Shown here: positions 41,724 through 50,357 of the stretch, one piece after another | How the letters are laid out: every line of letters starts with the position of its first letter | Position numbering within the stretch: the first letter of the stretch is position 1 | Source: Streptacidiphilus jeojiense | Lineage (GTDB): Bacteria > Actinomycetota > Actinomycetes > Streptomycetales > Streptomycetaceae | Length of the DNA: 64,000 nt | Direction of reading: 5' to 3' | Assembly: GCF_000719095.1 (NCBI RefSeq) | Contig: NZ_JOEH01000004.1 | Location: 496,001 to 560,000 of the forward strand | Notes under the pieces: generated by a model | What the model saw: the letters and a program-made list of their open reading frames with translations, nothing else | Told to the model about the DNA's origin: nothing | The model's database searches: none | Program-made: the position numbers and the translations under genes

Positions 41724-42805
41724 CGGCGGGGTCCGGGCCCGTCGCAGTTCCGGACGTCCTGGTCCTGCCGGGCGTGCTGGACGCCGAGCAGGCCGCCGCC
41801 ACGGTCGGCAGCATCCTCGCCGACCAGCGCGCCGACGGCGGCATCCCCTGGTTCGCCGGGGGCCACCTCGACCCCTGGGACCACACCGAGGCCGCCATGG
41901 CCCTGGACGTGGCCGGCGAGCACGCCGCCGCCGAGGCCGCCTACCGCTGGCTGATGAAGCATCAGAACCCGGACGGCTCCTGGTACTCCGCCTACACGGA
42001 CGGAGCGGTGACGGACCGCAACCGGGAGTCCAACTTCTGCGCCTACATCGCCGTCGGCGTCTGGCACCACCACCTGGCCACCGGCGACGACACCTTCCTG
42101 GAGGAGGTCTGGCCCACCGTCGTCCGCGCCGTCGAGTTCGTGCTCGACCTGCAGCGGCCCGACGGCACCGTCGCCTGGCGCCGGGACGAGGACGGCAGCG
42201 CGCCCGACGAGGCGCTGCTCACCGGCTGCTCCAGCGTCCACCACGCGCTGCGCTGTGCGCTGGCCATCGCCGACTGCCTGGAGGAGCCGCAGCCCGACTG
42301 GGAGTTGGCCGCGGGCCGGCTCGGCCACGCGGTCACCGGCCACCCGGAGGCGTTCCTGGACAAGGACCGCTACTCGATGGACTGGTACTACCCGGTGCTG
42401 GGGACGGCGCTGCGCGGAGCGGCCGCGCAGGAGCGGATCGAACGCGACTGGAACCGCTTCGTGGTGCCGGGGCTGGGCGTCCGCTGCGTCTCGGACCGGC
42501 CCTGGGTCACCGGCGGCGAGAGCGCCGAACTGGCCCTGGCGCTCTGGGCGATCGGCGAGTCGGACCGCGCCGTCGAGATACTCCGCTCGATCCAGCACCT
42601 GCGCCACCGCGACGGCGGCTACTGGACCGGCTACGTCTTCGAGGACGACGCGGTCTGGCCCGAGGAGCGCACCACCTGGACCGCGGGCGCGCTGCTGCTG
42701 GCCGTGGCGGCCCTCGGCGGGGACGAGGCCACCGCGACCGTGTTCGGCGGCGCGCGGCTGCCGACCGGACTGGCCGACGAGTGCTGCGCGCCGCAGGACT
42801 GCTGA
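41720..42805 (+). CDS. Alpha/alpha-toroid protein (prenyltransferase/six-hairpin-like), function unknown
   Basis: A 361-residue, cytosolic helical-repeat protein with three DG-type turns: QNPDGSW (82-88), QRPDGTV (145-151) and HRDGGYW (about 295-301). It is often labelled prenyltransferase because of squalene-cyclase-like repeats, but the DXDD of cyclases is absent. The WxxG-x-Y and paired acidic residues also resemble six-hairpin glycosidases. Since it is fused by overlap to a glycosyltransferase-methyltransferase operon, a carbohydrate-processing role seems at least as likely. The C terminus CCAPQDC is Cys-rich. Confidence 0.75.
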   Translation: MTAGSGPVAVPDVLVLPGVLDAEQAAATVGSILADQRADGGIPWFAGGHLDPWDHTEAAMALDVAGEHAAAEAAYRWLMKHQNPDGSWYSAYTDGAVTDRNRESNFCAYIAVGVWHHHLATGDDTFLEEVWPTVVRAVEFVLDLQRPDGTVAWRRDEDGSAPDEALLTGCSSVHHALRCALAIADCLEEPQPDWELAAGRLGHAVTGHPEAFLDKDRYSMDWYYPVLGTALRGAAAQERIERDWNRFVVPGLGVRCVSDRPWVTGGESAELALALWAIGESDRAVEILRSIQHLRHRDGGYWTGYVFEDDAVWPEERTTWTAGALLLAVAALGGDEATATVFGGARLPTGLADECCAPQDC

Positions 42806-42833
42806 CGCTACGTCAATGCTGTTCGGATTCCGC

Positions 42834-43112
42834 CTACTCGCGGGAGCCGGTGCGGCCGAGAGCGTTGCCGACGGCTCCGTAGACCAGGGCCGGGAGGCCG
42901 AAGATCAGCAGGGCGCGCAGCTTGCTGTTGTGGATGCCGTTGTTGTTGAAGATGTTGCGGGACCAGGTGGCGAGCCAGTCTGCTGCCTCACGGAACCAGT
43001 TGACCACCGTGTTGCCGGTGTTCGCGTCGAAGAGGTACAGCAGGAACCAGATGACGAGGATCAACGCCCCTATATAAAGGGCGAGTCCGATCAGGCGAAT
43101 GAGTCCACTCAT
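42834..43112 (-). CDS. Small two-TM membrane protein
   Basis: A 92-residue protein with a first TM (LIRLIGLALYIGALILVIWFLLYLF) and a second hydrophobic segment (ALLIFGLPALVYGAVGNALG), joined by a polar loop with WFREAADWLATWSRNIFNNN. I do not recognise it. It is divergent from the mycothiol-type enzyme gene across 80 bp. The convergent toroid gene ends 28 bp away. Confidence 0.7.
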   Translation of the reverse strand: MSGLIRLIGLALYIGALILVIWFLLYLFDANTGNTVVNWFREAADWLATWSRNIFNNNGIHNSKLRALLIFGLPALVYGAVGNALGRTGSRE

Positions 43113-43192
43113 GTGCTGTCGCCTGCCCCGCCCCGCAGGATGCTAACTTCCACGCAGTCGGAAGAAGTTTCCAGAAGGGGGCGTGACCTGCG

Positions 43193-43972
43193 ATGGCCTG
43201 GCTCGGACACGAGCAGTACCTGGATCGGGTGAAGGCGGACGCGAGGCGTTTCGCCGAGATGGTGGCCGCCGGCGACCCCGAGGCCGAGGTGCCGAGCTGC
43301 CCGGATTGGCAACTGGCGGACCTCTGCGCCCACCTGGGCCGTGTGCACCGCTGGGTGAACCAGATCGTCACCACCCGCTCCCAGGAGAGGGTCGGCTGGG
43401 ACGCGCTTCCCGACGCGGCGATCCCCACCGACCCCGCGGGGCAGGCCGAATGGCTGCTGCGCGGAGCGTCGGCGGTGGCCGCGGTGCTGCGCGAGGTCGG
43501 GACCGGGCTGGAGGTGTGGGGCTGGGCCGGGGAGTTCAGCACCGGCTGGTGGGGCCGGCGGATGGCCCACGAGACGCTGGTCCACCGGATCGACGCCGAA
43601 CTCGCGGTCGACGGACGGCCGGGGCGGATCGATGCCGAGCTGGCCGCCGACAACATCGACGAGCTGCTGCACAACGCCGCGGCCCCTGCCTCCAGGGCGT
43701 TCCCCAATCGGGGCCGGCTGCGGGGCGATGGCGGCACCCTGCACCTGCACTGCACCGATGTGCGAGGGGAGTGGCTGCTGCGGCGCGCCCAGCTGCCGGA
43801 GGGCTTCGCCTACGAGGAGGGGCACGCCAAGGGCGATGCCGCCGTGCGCGGATCCGCCGAGGAGCTGATGCTGCTGCTCAACAAGCGGCTGCCGGACGGC
43901 AGGAACGACCTCCAGGTGATCGGCGACCACCATGCGGTGGCGCTCTGGCTCGAAGGGCTGACCCTGGACTGA
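43193..43972 (+). CDS. Maleylpyruvate-isomerase-family, mycothiol-dependent protein
   Basis: A 259-residue DinB-fold protein. Metal ligands by family pattern are H47 (LCAHLGRVHRW), E127 and H131 (MAHETLVHRID). The N-terminal SCPDWQLADLCAHLG and the C-terminal beta domain (GTLHLHCTDVRGEW; ADAAVRG-like segment) match the actinobacterial group that uses mycothiol as cofactor. The exact reaction is unknown: isomerisation or thiol transfer. Its stop is 8 bp from the convergent LLM gene stop. Confidence 0.87.
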   Translation: MAWLGHEQYLDRVKADARRFAEMVAAGDPEAEVPSCPDWQLADLCAHLGRVHRWVNQIVTTRSQERVGWDALPDAAIPTDPAGQAEWLLRGASAVAAVLREVGTGLEVWGWAGEFSTGWWGRRMAHETLVHRIDAELAVDGRPGRIDAELAADNIDELLHNAAAPASRAFPNRGRLRGDGGTLHLHCTDVRGEWLLRRAQLPEGFAYEEGHAKGDAAVRGSAEELMLLLNKRLPDGRNDLQVIGDHHAVALWLEGLTLD

Positions 43973-43979
43973 CGCTTCG

Positions 43980-44996
43980 TCAGAGCACCAGTTCGGCGAG
44001 GGTGCGCAGGGTCAGCGGGTCGCGGGTGGTGACCAGCAGGTCGGTGACCGGGCTCGCCTCCCAGGCCTGGAGCCGGTCGGCGATCCGGGCCCGGGGTCCG
44101 ACCAGGGAGATCTCGTCGGCGAAGGCGGCCGGGACGGTGGCCACGGCTTCGGCCTGCCGGCCGGCCAGGAAGAGTTCCTGGATCCGGTGGGCCTCGGCCT
44201 CGTAGCCCATCCTGGCCATCAGGTCGGCGTGGAAGTTGCGGCCGCGTGCCCCCATCCCGCCGACGTAGAAGCCCAGCATGGCCTGGATCGGGGCCAGGCC
44301 CTCGGCGACGTCCTCGCAGACCCGGGCATGGACCAGGGGTGCGACGGTGAAGCCGGGCCGGGCCGGGGCGAGCGCTTCTGCGTAGAGGTCGGCGCGTCCG
44401 GGGGTGGGGGAGAAGTAGAGCGGCAGCCAGCCGTCGGCGATGCGGACCGTCTGGGCGACGTTCTTCGGGCCCTCCGCACCCAGCAGGATCGGCAGGTCGG
44501 CGCGGAGCGGGTGCAGGATCGGCTTCAGCGGCTTGCCGAGGCCGGTCCCGTCGGGGCCCGGATAGGGGAGTGGATGGTAGGCGCCGTCCAGGGTGACCGG
44601 CTTCTCGCGGCGCAGCACCTGGCGGACCACGTCCACGTACTCGCGGACGGCGGTCAGCGGGGAGCGGGGGAACGGCCGCCCGTACCAGCCCTCGACGACC
44701 TGCGGTCCGGACAGCCCGAGGCCGAGCAGCAGCCGGCCGCCGGAGAGGTGGTCCAGAGTCATCGCGTGCATCGCGGTCGCGGTCGGGGTGCGGGCCGCCA
44801 TCTGCGCGATCCCGGTGCCCAGCAGGATCCGGCTGGTGCGGGCGGCGATCCAGGTGAGCGGGGTGAAGGCGTCGGAGCCCCAGGCCTCCGCCGTCCAGAC
44901 GCTGTGGTAGCCGAGGCTCTCGGCCTCGACGGCGAGGTCGACGAAGCCGGGGGAGGGGGCGGCGCCCCAGTAGCCGAGTGCGAGCCCGAGGCGCAT
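43980..44996 (-). CDS. LLM-class F420-dependent oxidoreductase
   Basis: A 338-residue luciferase-like TIM-barrel protein beginning MRLGLALGYWGAAPSPGFVDLA. It contains WTAEAWGSDAFTPLTWIAARTSRILLGTGIAQ, the F420-dependent pattern, and LGLGLSGPQVVEGWYG. It reduces or oxidises an unknown substrate using F420. The ATG at 44996 is preferred to the in-frame extension. A CTGACGG-type palindrome stands 28 bp upstream, which links it to the steroid genes that carry the same motif. Confidence 0.88.
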   Translation of the reverse strand: MRLGLALGYWGAAPSPGFVDLAVEAESLGYHSVWTAEAWGSDAFTPLTWIAARTSRILLGTGIAQMAARTPTATAMHAMTLDHLSGGRLLLGLGLSGPQVVEGWYGRPFPRSPLTAVREYVDVVRQVLRREKPVTLDGAYHPLPYPGPDGTGLGKPLKPILHPLRADLPILLGAEGPKNVAQTVRIADGWLPLYFSPTPGRADLYAEALAPARPGFTVAPLVHARVCEDVAEGLAPIQAMLGFYVGGMGARGRNFHADLMARMGYEAEAHRIQELFLAGRQAEAVATVPAAFADEISLVGPRARIADRLQAWEASPVTDLLVTTRDPLTLRTLAELVL

Positions 44997-45023
44997 GGTG
45001 GGGACCCCCAAGGTATCCGTTAT

Positions 45024-45038
45024 CTGATGGACCGTCAG
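45024..45038. promoter_or_regulatory. CTGACGG-N3-GTCAG-type palindrome upstream of the LLM gene
   Basis: CTGATGGACCGTCAG; on the minus strand CTGACGGTCCATCAG. It matches the second operator with one arm changed by a base. No KstR box accompanies it here. Confidence 0.6.
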
Positions 45039-45081
45039 TTCTGCTTGGGGGTGAGCGTAGGGCGCGGGACGTGAGGCCACA

Positions 45082-45127
45082 ACGGGCGCGGGCCGGGACA
45101 GTGGGTACTGTCCCGGCCCGCGCCCGT
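45082..45127 (-). terminator. 20-bp hairpin terminator of the envelope gene
   Basis: The arms 45082-45101 and 45108-45127 are perfectly complementary over 20 bp (GGGCGCGGGCCGGGACAG core) with the 6-nt loop TGGGTA. It lies 46 bp past the stop of the Pro-rich membrane gene and is one of the strongest stems in the window. Confidence 0.9.
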
Positions 45128-45172
45128 GTCGGTTGCGGCTACGGCTGCCGCCGCGCTGTGCGCGGCGCGTGG

Positions 45173-46360
45173 TCAGCCGCGCTGGATGCCCGAGGTGTCC
45201 GAGAGCAGCCCGCGCTTGCCCTCCTGGGTCTGGGTCAGCAGGGCGTCACCGCGCTGCGCGATGGCCAGGTACCAGGTGCCGGGGACGAGTTCCCCGACCG
45301 AGGGACCACCGGAGTCGCCCTCCGGAGCCAGCGAGCGGGGCGCCGGCACGGCGAACCAGAACGGCGCGAACGCCGGGGCGGCCGGGTTCTCCGCCGCCGG
45401 TGCGGGCTCCGGCTGCTCCGCGCCCTTCTCCAGACTGTGCGGCTGGGCCGCTGCTCCTGCCGCAGCAGCTGCGGCGGGCGTCTCCGCTGCGGCCTGCTCC
45501 TCCGCGGCGGCGGAGGACTGCGGCTTCACCACCGGGGTGAGCAGCGCCGTCGCACTGTCCTCGCGCTCGCGGGGCGGGGCGTCCTGCGGGGTCGCGGCGG
45601 GAGCCGGTGCGGGAGCGGGTGCGGGGGACGGCGCGGGCGCCGGGGCTGCTGCCGCGGCGGGCTGCGGGTAGCCGTAGCCGCTGGGCTGCGGCTGGTACGC
45701 CTGGGCCGGGTTGGGGCCGGGCGCGGGGGCGACCGGTCCGCTGAAGGGCTGTCCCGGCTGGGCCTGCTGCACCGGCTGGCCGTGGTGGAACTGCTGCGCG
45801 GGCTGCGGCTGGTAGGGCTGCTGACCGGGCTGACCGGGATGTCCGACCTGCCCGGGCTGACCAGGCTGACCGTACGTCGGGTAGCCGCCGGGGCCGGTCA
45901 TCTGCTGCGGACCCGTCGGCGACGCGGCGGTCAGCGGGGCGGCCAGTGCGGGCAGCAGCGGCGTCGCGATCGCGGCGCCCGCCGTCAGCAGGGCGAACAG
46001 GAAGCCGAGATAGGCCCCGAACGAGTGACTGAGCAGCGGGGACGGGGTGGAGAACAGCGACCACAGCGAGGACCACAGCGATGCGACGGTCAGGACCGTG
46101 CCCCAGTGCGCCAGTTCGATTCCTGCGACCTTGGGAGCCTGCGGCGCCAGCCGGCCGACCAGTACCAGCGCTGCGCCGATCACGCCGAGGAAGAACACTG
46201 CGGGCAGCAGCGGGAAGAAGCTGCCGTGCCAGGCGTTGGCGGTGCAGCTGCCGGTGGAACCGCAGTCTGCGCTGTAGTAGGGCAGGAACGAGGAGATCAG
46301 CAACAGGAGCGCCGCAGCCGCGAGCGCCGCGTCTCCCCTGGTGACGGTTCTGGGGTTCAC
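45173..46360 (-). CDS. Four-TM membrane protein with long Pro/Gln/Ala-rich tail (DUF5336-like)
   Basis: A 395-residue protein. Residues about 10-150 hold four TM segments (ALAAAALLLLISSFLPYYSA; FFPLLPAVFFLGVIGAALVLVG; VLTVASLWSSLWSLF; GAYLGFLFALLTAGAAIATPLL). A 180-residue Pro/Gln/Gly/Ala tail then includes GQPGQPGQVGHPGQPGQQ. The end (FAPFWFAVPAPRSL; VPGTWYLAIAQRGDALLTQTQEG) looks like a small folded module. I chose the GTG at 46360 because GAGAGGG precedes it. The resemblance to DUF5336 proteins is by architecture only. A divisome or cell-wall role is possible, given the neighbouring amidase. Confidence 0.75.
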   Translation of the reverse strand: MNPRTVTRGDAALAAAALLLLISSFLPYYSADCGSTGSCTANAWHGSFFPLLPAVFFLGVIGAALVLVGRLAPQAPKVAGIELAHWGTVLTVASLWSSLWSLFSTPSPLLSHSFGAYLGFLFALLTAGAAIATPLLPALAAPLTAASPTGPQQMTGPGGYPTYGQPGQPGQVGHPGQPGQQPYQPQPAQQFHHGQPVQQAQPGQPFSGPVAPAPGPNPAQAYQPQPSGYGYPQPAAAAAPAPAPSPAPAPAPAPAATPQDAPPREREDSATALLTPVVKPQSSAAAEEQAAAETPAAAAAAGAAAQPHSLEKGAEQPEPAPAAENPAAPAFAPFWFAVPAPRSLAPEGDSGGPSVGELVPGTWYLAIAQRGDALLTQTQEGKRGLLSDTSGIQRG

Positions 46361-46536
46361 CGTGAGAGCCCTCTCGTGATTGGTGGGGCGGAAGCTTGGA
46401 CCGCCCATAGCGTACGGTGCTCGGGCTTTGAACGGAGACGTCTGGATCATTCCGGTTTCGTGTGCGCGTCAAAGTCGCTGCCGGTGACGGCGCTGCCGAC
46501 GCCGCCGACGGGCTGCGGCACGCGGCGGACGGTCCG

Positions 46537-47601
46537 TCAGTTGCCGCTCTTCAGGAAGGTGGTGATCCCGTTGACGACCCCCTGTGCGGCCAGCTGCCGC
46601 CAGGACGCGCTGGTCATCTCCTTCGCGTCGGTGGCGTTGCGCATGTTGCCGCACTCGATGAAGACCTTGGGCACGGTCGACAGGTTCAGGCCGCCCAGGT
46701 CGCTGCGCACGTCCAGGCCGGACCCGTCGCTGATGTAGTTGGCGAAGGGCTCGCCGGTCACGCTGTGGAACGCCGAGCGCACGTCGAGGCCCAGCGAGCG
46801 GGAGGGGGCGACGATGGCGCGGTTGTCTGCGGCGCCCTCGTCCACTGCGGCCGGGAGGATCACGTGGAAGCCGTGGTCGCTCGCCCCGGCGCCGTCGCCG
46901 TGGATGGAGATCGCCGCATCGGCGTGGGCGGCGTTGCCGATGGCGGCGCGCTCGGTGACGCACGGTCCCCAGGCGCGGTCGCCGTCCTGGGTGAACACCA
47001 CCTTGGCGCCCTCGGCCTCCAGCAGGGTGCGGGCCCGCCGGGCCACGTCCAGGGTGAAGTCCGCCTCCAGGTAGCCGGCGTTGGTCTCGGTCCCGGTGGT
47101 GTCGCAGTTGGTCGTGCCGTTGCCGATCTGGACCAGCTTGTTGATCTCGGTCGCGTACCTGCCGTTGTCGGGGTTGTGGCCCGGGTCGATCACCACGGTC
47201 TTCCCCGCCAGGGGGTGCCCGGCGGATACCGCCGGGGCCTTGCCCGCGGCGGAACTCGACGCCGAGGCCGAGCTCGCTGCCGAGGTCGACTTCGAGGCGG
47301 GGGAGCGGGTGGCGGTCGGATGCGAGGAGGACACCCCGGCGTTCCCGGAGCCGGCCGCCGGGGAGGACGAACCCCCGGGCTGCGCTCCCGCGTCGACGGT
47401 GGCGAGGCCGGGGCCGGGGCCGCCGCCCACCGCCACGCTGTGCCCGCTGTCCTGCGGTCCGGCTACGGCCTTCCAGCCCAGCCAGCCGGCGAACCCCAGC
47501 GGCACCAGGGCGGCCAGCACCACGGCGGTGGTCGCTGCCCGGCCTCGGCGGCGGCGCTGCTCTGGGACGTCGTAACGGTCCAGCGGGTGTTCAGATCTCA
47601 C
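46537..47601 (-). CDS. N-acetylmuramoyl-L-alanine amidase (Amidase_3), membrane-anchored
   Basis: A 354-residue cell-wall hydrolase. The cytoplasmic N terminus is followed by one TM (TTAVVLAALVPLGFAGWLGW), a Ser/Ala/Thr spacer to about residue 128, and the Amidase_3 domain starting KTVVIDPGHNPDN, whose His binds zinc. Later Zn and catalytic residues lie in NAGYLEADFTLDVA, ISIHGDGA and VFIECGNM (catalytic Glu). It cleaves the amide bond between muramic acid and the stem peptide. Its start overlaps the upstream Pro-rich gene by 11 bp. Confidence 0.92.
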   Translation of the reverse strand: MRSEHPLDRYDVPEQRRRRGRAATTAVVLAALVPLGFAGWLGWKAVAGPQDSGHSVAVGGGPGPGLATVDAGAQPGGSSSPAAGSGNAGVSSSHPTATRSPASKSTSAASSASASSSAAGKAPAVSAGHPLAGKTVVIDPGHNPDNGRYATEINKLVQIGNGTTNCDTTGTETNAGYLEADFTLDVARRARTLLEAEGAKVVFTQDGDRAWGPCVTERAAIGNAAHADAAISIHGDGAGASDHGFHVILPAAVDEGAADNRAIVAPSRSLGLDVRSAFHSVTGEPFANYISDGSGLDVRSDLGGLNLSTVPKVFIECGNMRNATDAKEMTSASWRQLAAQGVVNGITTFLKSGN

Positions 47602-49294
47602 CGTCTGTCCTTGTCGCCAGGCCGTACTGCGTCGCGATCGGATTCCAGGCCGCGACGAAGCTCTTCTTGTCGGTGGTGGCGGAGGTGCTCTGACTCAAAC
47701 CGTTGTTCCAATCGGCATTGTGCGGGGAGTTGCCGGGGGTGCAGCCGCCGTTGGCCATCGCTCCCGCCCAGTTGGCGAAGTCGGTGTCGGCCGCAGCCGA
47801 CTCGGACCAGGCGCGGCTCAGTGTCTGCAACGCGGCCGCGGCTCCGGCCGGGAGCTGCGACACGTCGAGCGAGGCCGCCTGCTGGGAGAGCGACTGCCTG
47901 GCCTGCGCGGCCTGGTTCAGCACGCTCTGCGCATTGGAGACCGCACCGGAGTCGGTGCAGTTGTCGACCGCCTGGACGGCGTTGGCGACCTGCGAGCGGG
48001 AGCTCGCCGAGGTGGAGAGCAACTGGTCGACGGCAGCGGCCTGGGACCGTGCCTGCGCCGTGTCGCTCGCCGATGGGCTCGCGGACGCGCTCGCCGAGGC
48101 GGAGGCCGAGTCCGAGGGATTGGCGCTGTCCGAGGGCGAACCGGCGGACGACCCGGACGGGGTGGCGCCGGTGGTCGCCACCGGTGGCGTGGAGGTGTGG
48201 CCCGAGGCCTGCTTGTTGTCCTTGGTCAGGCCGAGGCCCCAGACCACGCCGACGCCCAGCAGCGCGGCGACCACGACGACCAGGGCGATCAGCAGCGGAA
48301 GGTTTCTGCGGCCGCCGTCACCGCCGCCGGGGTCCTCGGGGCCGTTGGGGCCACTGGGGCCACCGGGATAGGCGGGCGGCTGACCGAACTGCTGGTGCTG
48401 CGGTTGGAGCGGGTAGAGCGGAGGCTGACCGGGCTGCTGGCGCGGGCCGGGGCCCGGACCTTGGCCGTAGCCCGGTCCGTACCCCTGGCCGGGCATCGTC
48501 GCACCTTGGCCCTGGCCCTGGTAGGAGGCCGGGGGGCTGCCGGGCGGCGGGCCGTAGGACGGGCCGGCCGGGGCTCCCGGCGCGCGGTAGCCCGGTGCGC
48601 CGTAGCCGGGAGCGCCGTAGCTCGGCGAGCCCTGTCCCGGCTGCGGGTAGCCGTATCGGGCCCCGGGCGCGGTCGGGGGCGCTTGGGGGGCGGGCGGCGG
48701 CGTCCGGGGCGCCTGGGGCAGCTGGGGAGGCCGGGACGCCTGCTGCGCCTGAGGCTCGGTGACCTTCGGGAGGTCCTTGGCCGTGGGGACGTAGGGGCGG
48801 CCCGCCGCCGGGTCGGACTGCGTCGGCGGCGACTGCGGCGACGGCACATTCGGCTGCGCGGGCGGGACCGGGGGAATGACCGAGGTCGGCGCATCGTCGG
48901 AGGCCGGGGCCGGGACGGCGGGGGCGGGGCTGGTGGGGCCGCCCGAGCCGGAGCCGCCGGCGACTGTCGGCCGGGTCGGAAGGGTCGACTGGAGCGGAAG
49001 GGTCGGTGGGGCCGAAGGGACCGGCGGAACAGGCGGAGGCGACAGGTCGGAGGCCGCCCGCGGGTCGTCCGCGGACCCGGCGCCCTGCGGCCGGCCCTCC
49101 GGGCCCTGCGCGGACTCCGGGCTCGCCGGAGACTCCGGCGTCTCCGGCGTTGCCGGATTCTCCGGGCCCTCCGGGGGCTCCTGCCTCTGCCACATCGCGG
49201 CTGTCTTCGGGTCGCGGCGGCGTACCCAGCCCCCCGCGCCGTTCCTGGCTGTGGGGTCCCATACCGCGGGCGCGGTCTCCTCCGGTTCGGCCAT
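47591..49294 (-). CDS. Pro-rich single-TM protein with extracellular helical domain
   Basis: A 567-residue protein. Residues 1-330 are a disordered cytoplasmic region very rich in Pro, Gln, Gly and Tyr (many GYGAPGYG-like repeats). One TM (LLIALVVVVAALLGVGVVWGL) follows, then a Ser/Ala spacer and an extracellular helical domain of about 150 residues (AVDQLLSTSASSRSQVANAVQAV; two Cys in NCTDSG and GGCTPG). I do not recognise the outer domain. The 11-bp overlap with the amidase gene suggests that it regulates or scaffolds that hydrolase. Confidence 0.8.
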   Translation of the reverse strand: MAEPEETAPAVWDPTARNGAGGWVRRRDPKTAAMWQRQEPPEGPENPATPETPESPASPESAQGPEGRPQGAGSADDPRAASDLSPPPVPPVPSAPPTLPLQSTLPTRPTVAGGSGSGGPTSPAPAVPAPASDDAPTSVIPPVPPAQPNVPSPQSPPTQSDPAAGRPYVPTAKDLPKVTEPQAQQASRPPQLPQAPRTPPPAPQAPPTAPGARYGYPQPGQGSPSYGAPGYGAPGYRAPGAPAGPSYGPPPGSPPASYQGQGQGATMPGQGYGPGYGQGPGPGPRQQPGQPPLYPLQPQHQQFGQPPAYPGGPSGPNGPEDPGGGDGGRRNLPLLIALVVVVAALLGVGVVWGLGLTKDNKQASGHTSTPPVATTGATPSGSSAGSPSDSANPSDSASASASASASPSASDTAQARSQAAAVDQLLSTSASSRSQVANAVQAVDNCTDSGAVSNAQSVLNQAAQARQSLSQQAASLDVSQLPAGAAAALQTLSRAWSESAAADTDFANWAGAMANGGCTPGNSPHNADWNNGLSQSTSATTDKKSFVAAWNPIATQYGLATRTDGEI

Positions 49295-49435
49295 TGCCGG
49301 TCCCTCCCCGCCTCCCGCATGCGTGACTGTTCCCGCAACCGTACCGAAGGCGGCCTCCGAGGTGCGGAGCTTGTCCGTGATCAGTGCCGGTGCGGGACGG
49401 GCGGGTACCCTGGCCCGCGCCGTGCGCCGGTACCG

Positions 49436-50158
<723 letters not shown>

Positions 50159-50277
50159 CTACTGGACGGTCCGCGGGGGACGGTTACCGGTTCGACGGCT
50201 GCAGACGTTCCGGTTCTGCGGGTGATTGCCCCGAAGTGTCGGTCGGTCGAATTAACGGGCGGGGGGTTTCCGAAAGC

Positions 50278-50291
50278 TGGAACGGGTTCTA
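50278..50291. promoter_or_regulatory. KstR box upstream of fadE34
   Basis: TGGAACGGGTTCTA is a full match to TNNAACNNGTTNNA, 66 bp before the ATG, directly followed by the second motif. Confidence 0.88.
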
Positions 50292-50293
50292 AT

Positions 50294-50308
50294 CTGACGG
50301 TGCGTCAG
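50294..50308. promoter_or_regulatory. CTGACGG-N3-GTCAG palindrome upstream of fadE34
   Basis: CTGACGGTGCGTCAG, the best copy of the second motif, begins only 3 bp after the KstR box. Binding by two dimers would be adjacent or exclusive. Confidence 0.7.
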
Positions 50309-50357
50309 ATTGTGGGCGGCGTACGCCACCGGGGCGACCTGAGCTGAAGGGGAGCGC

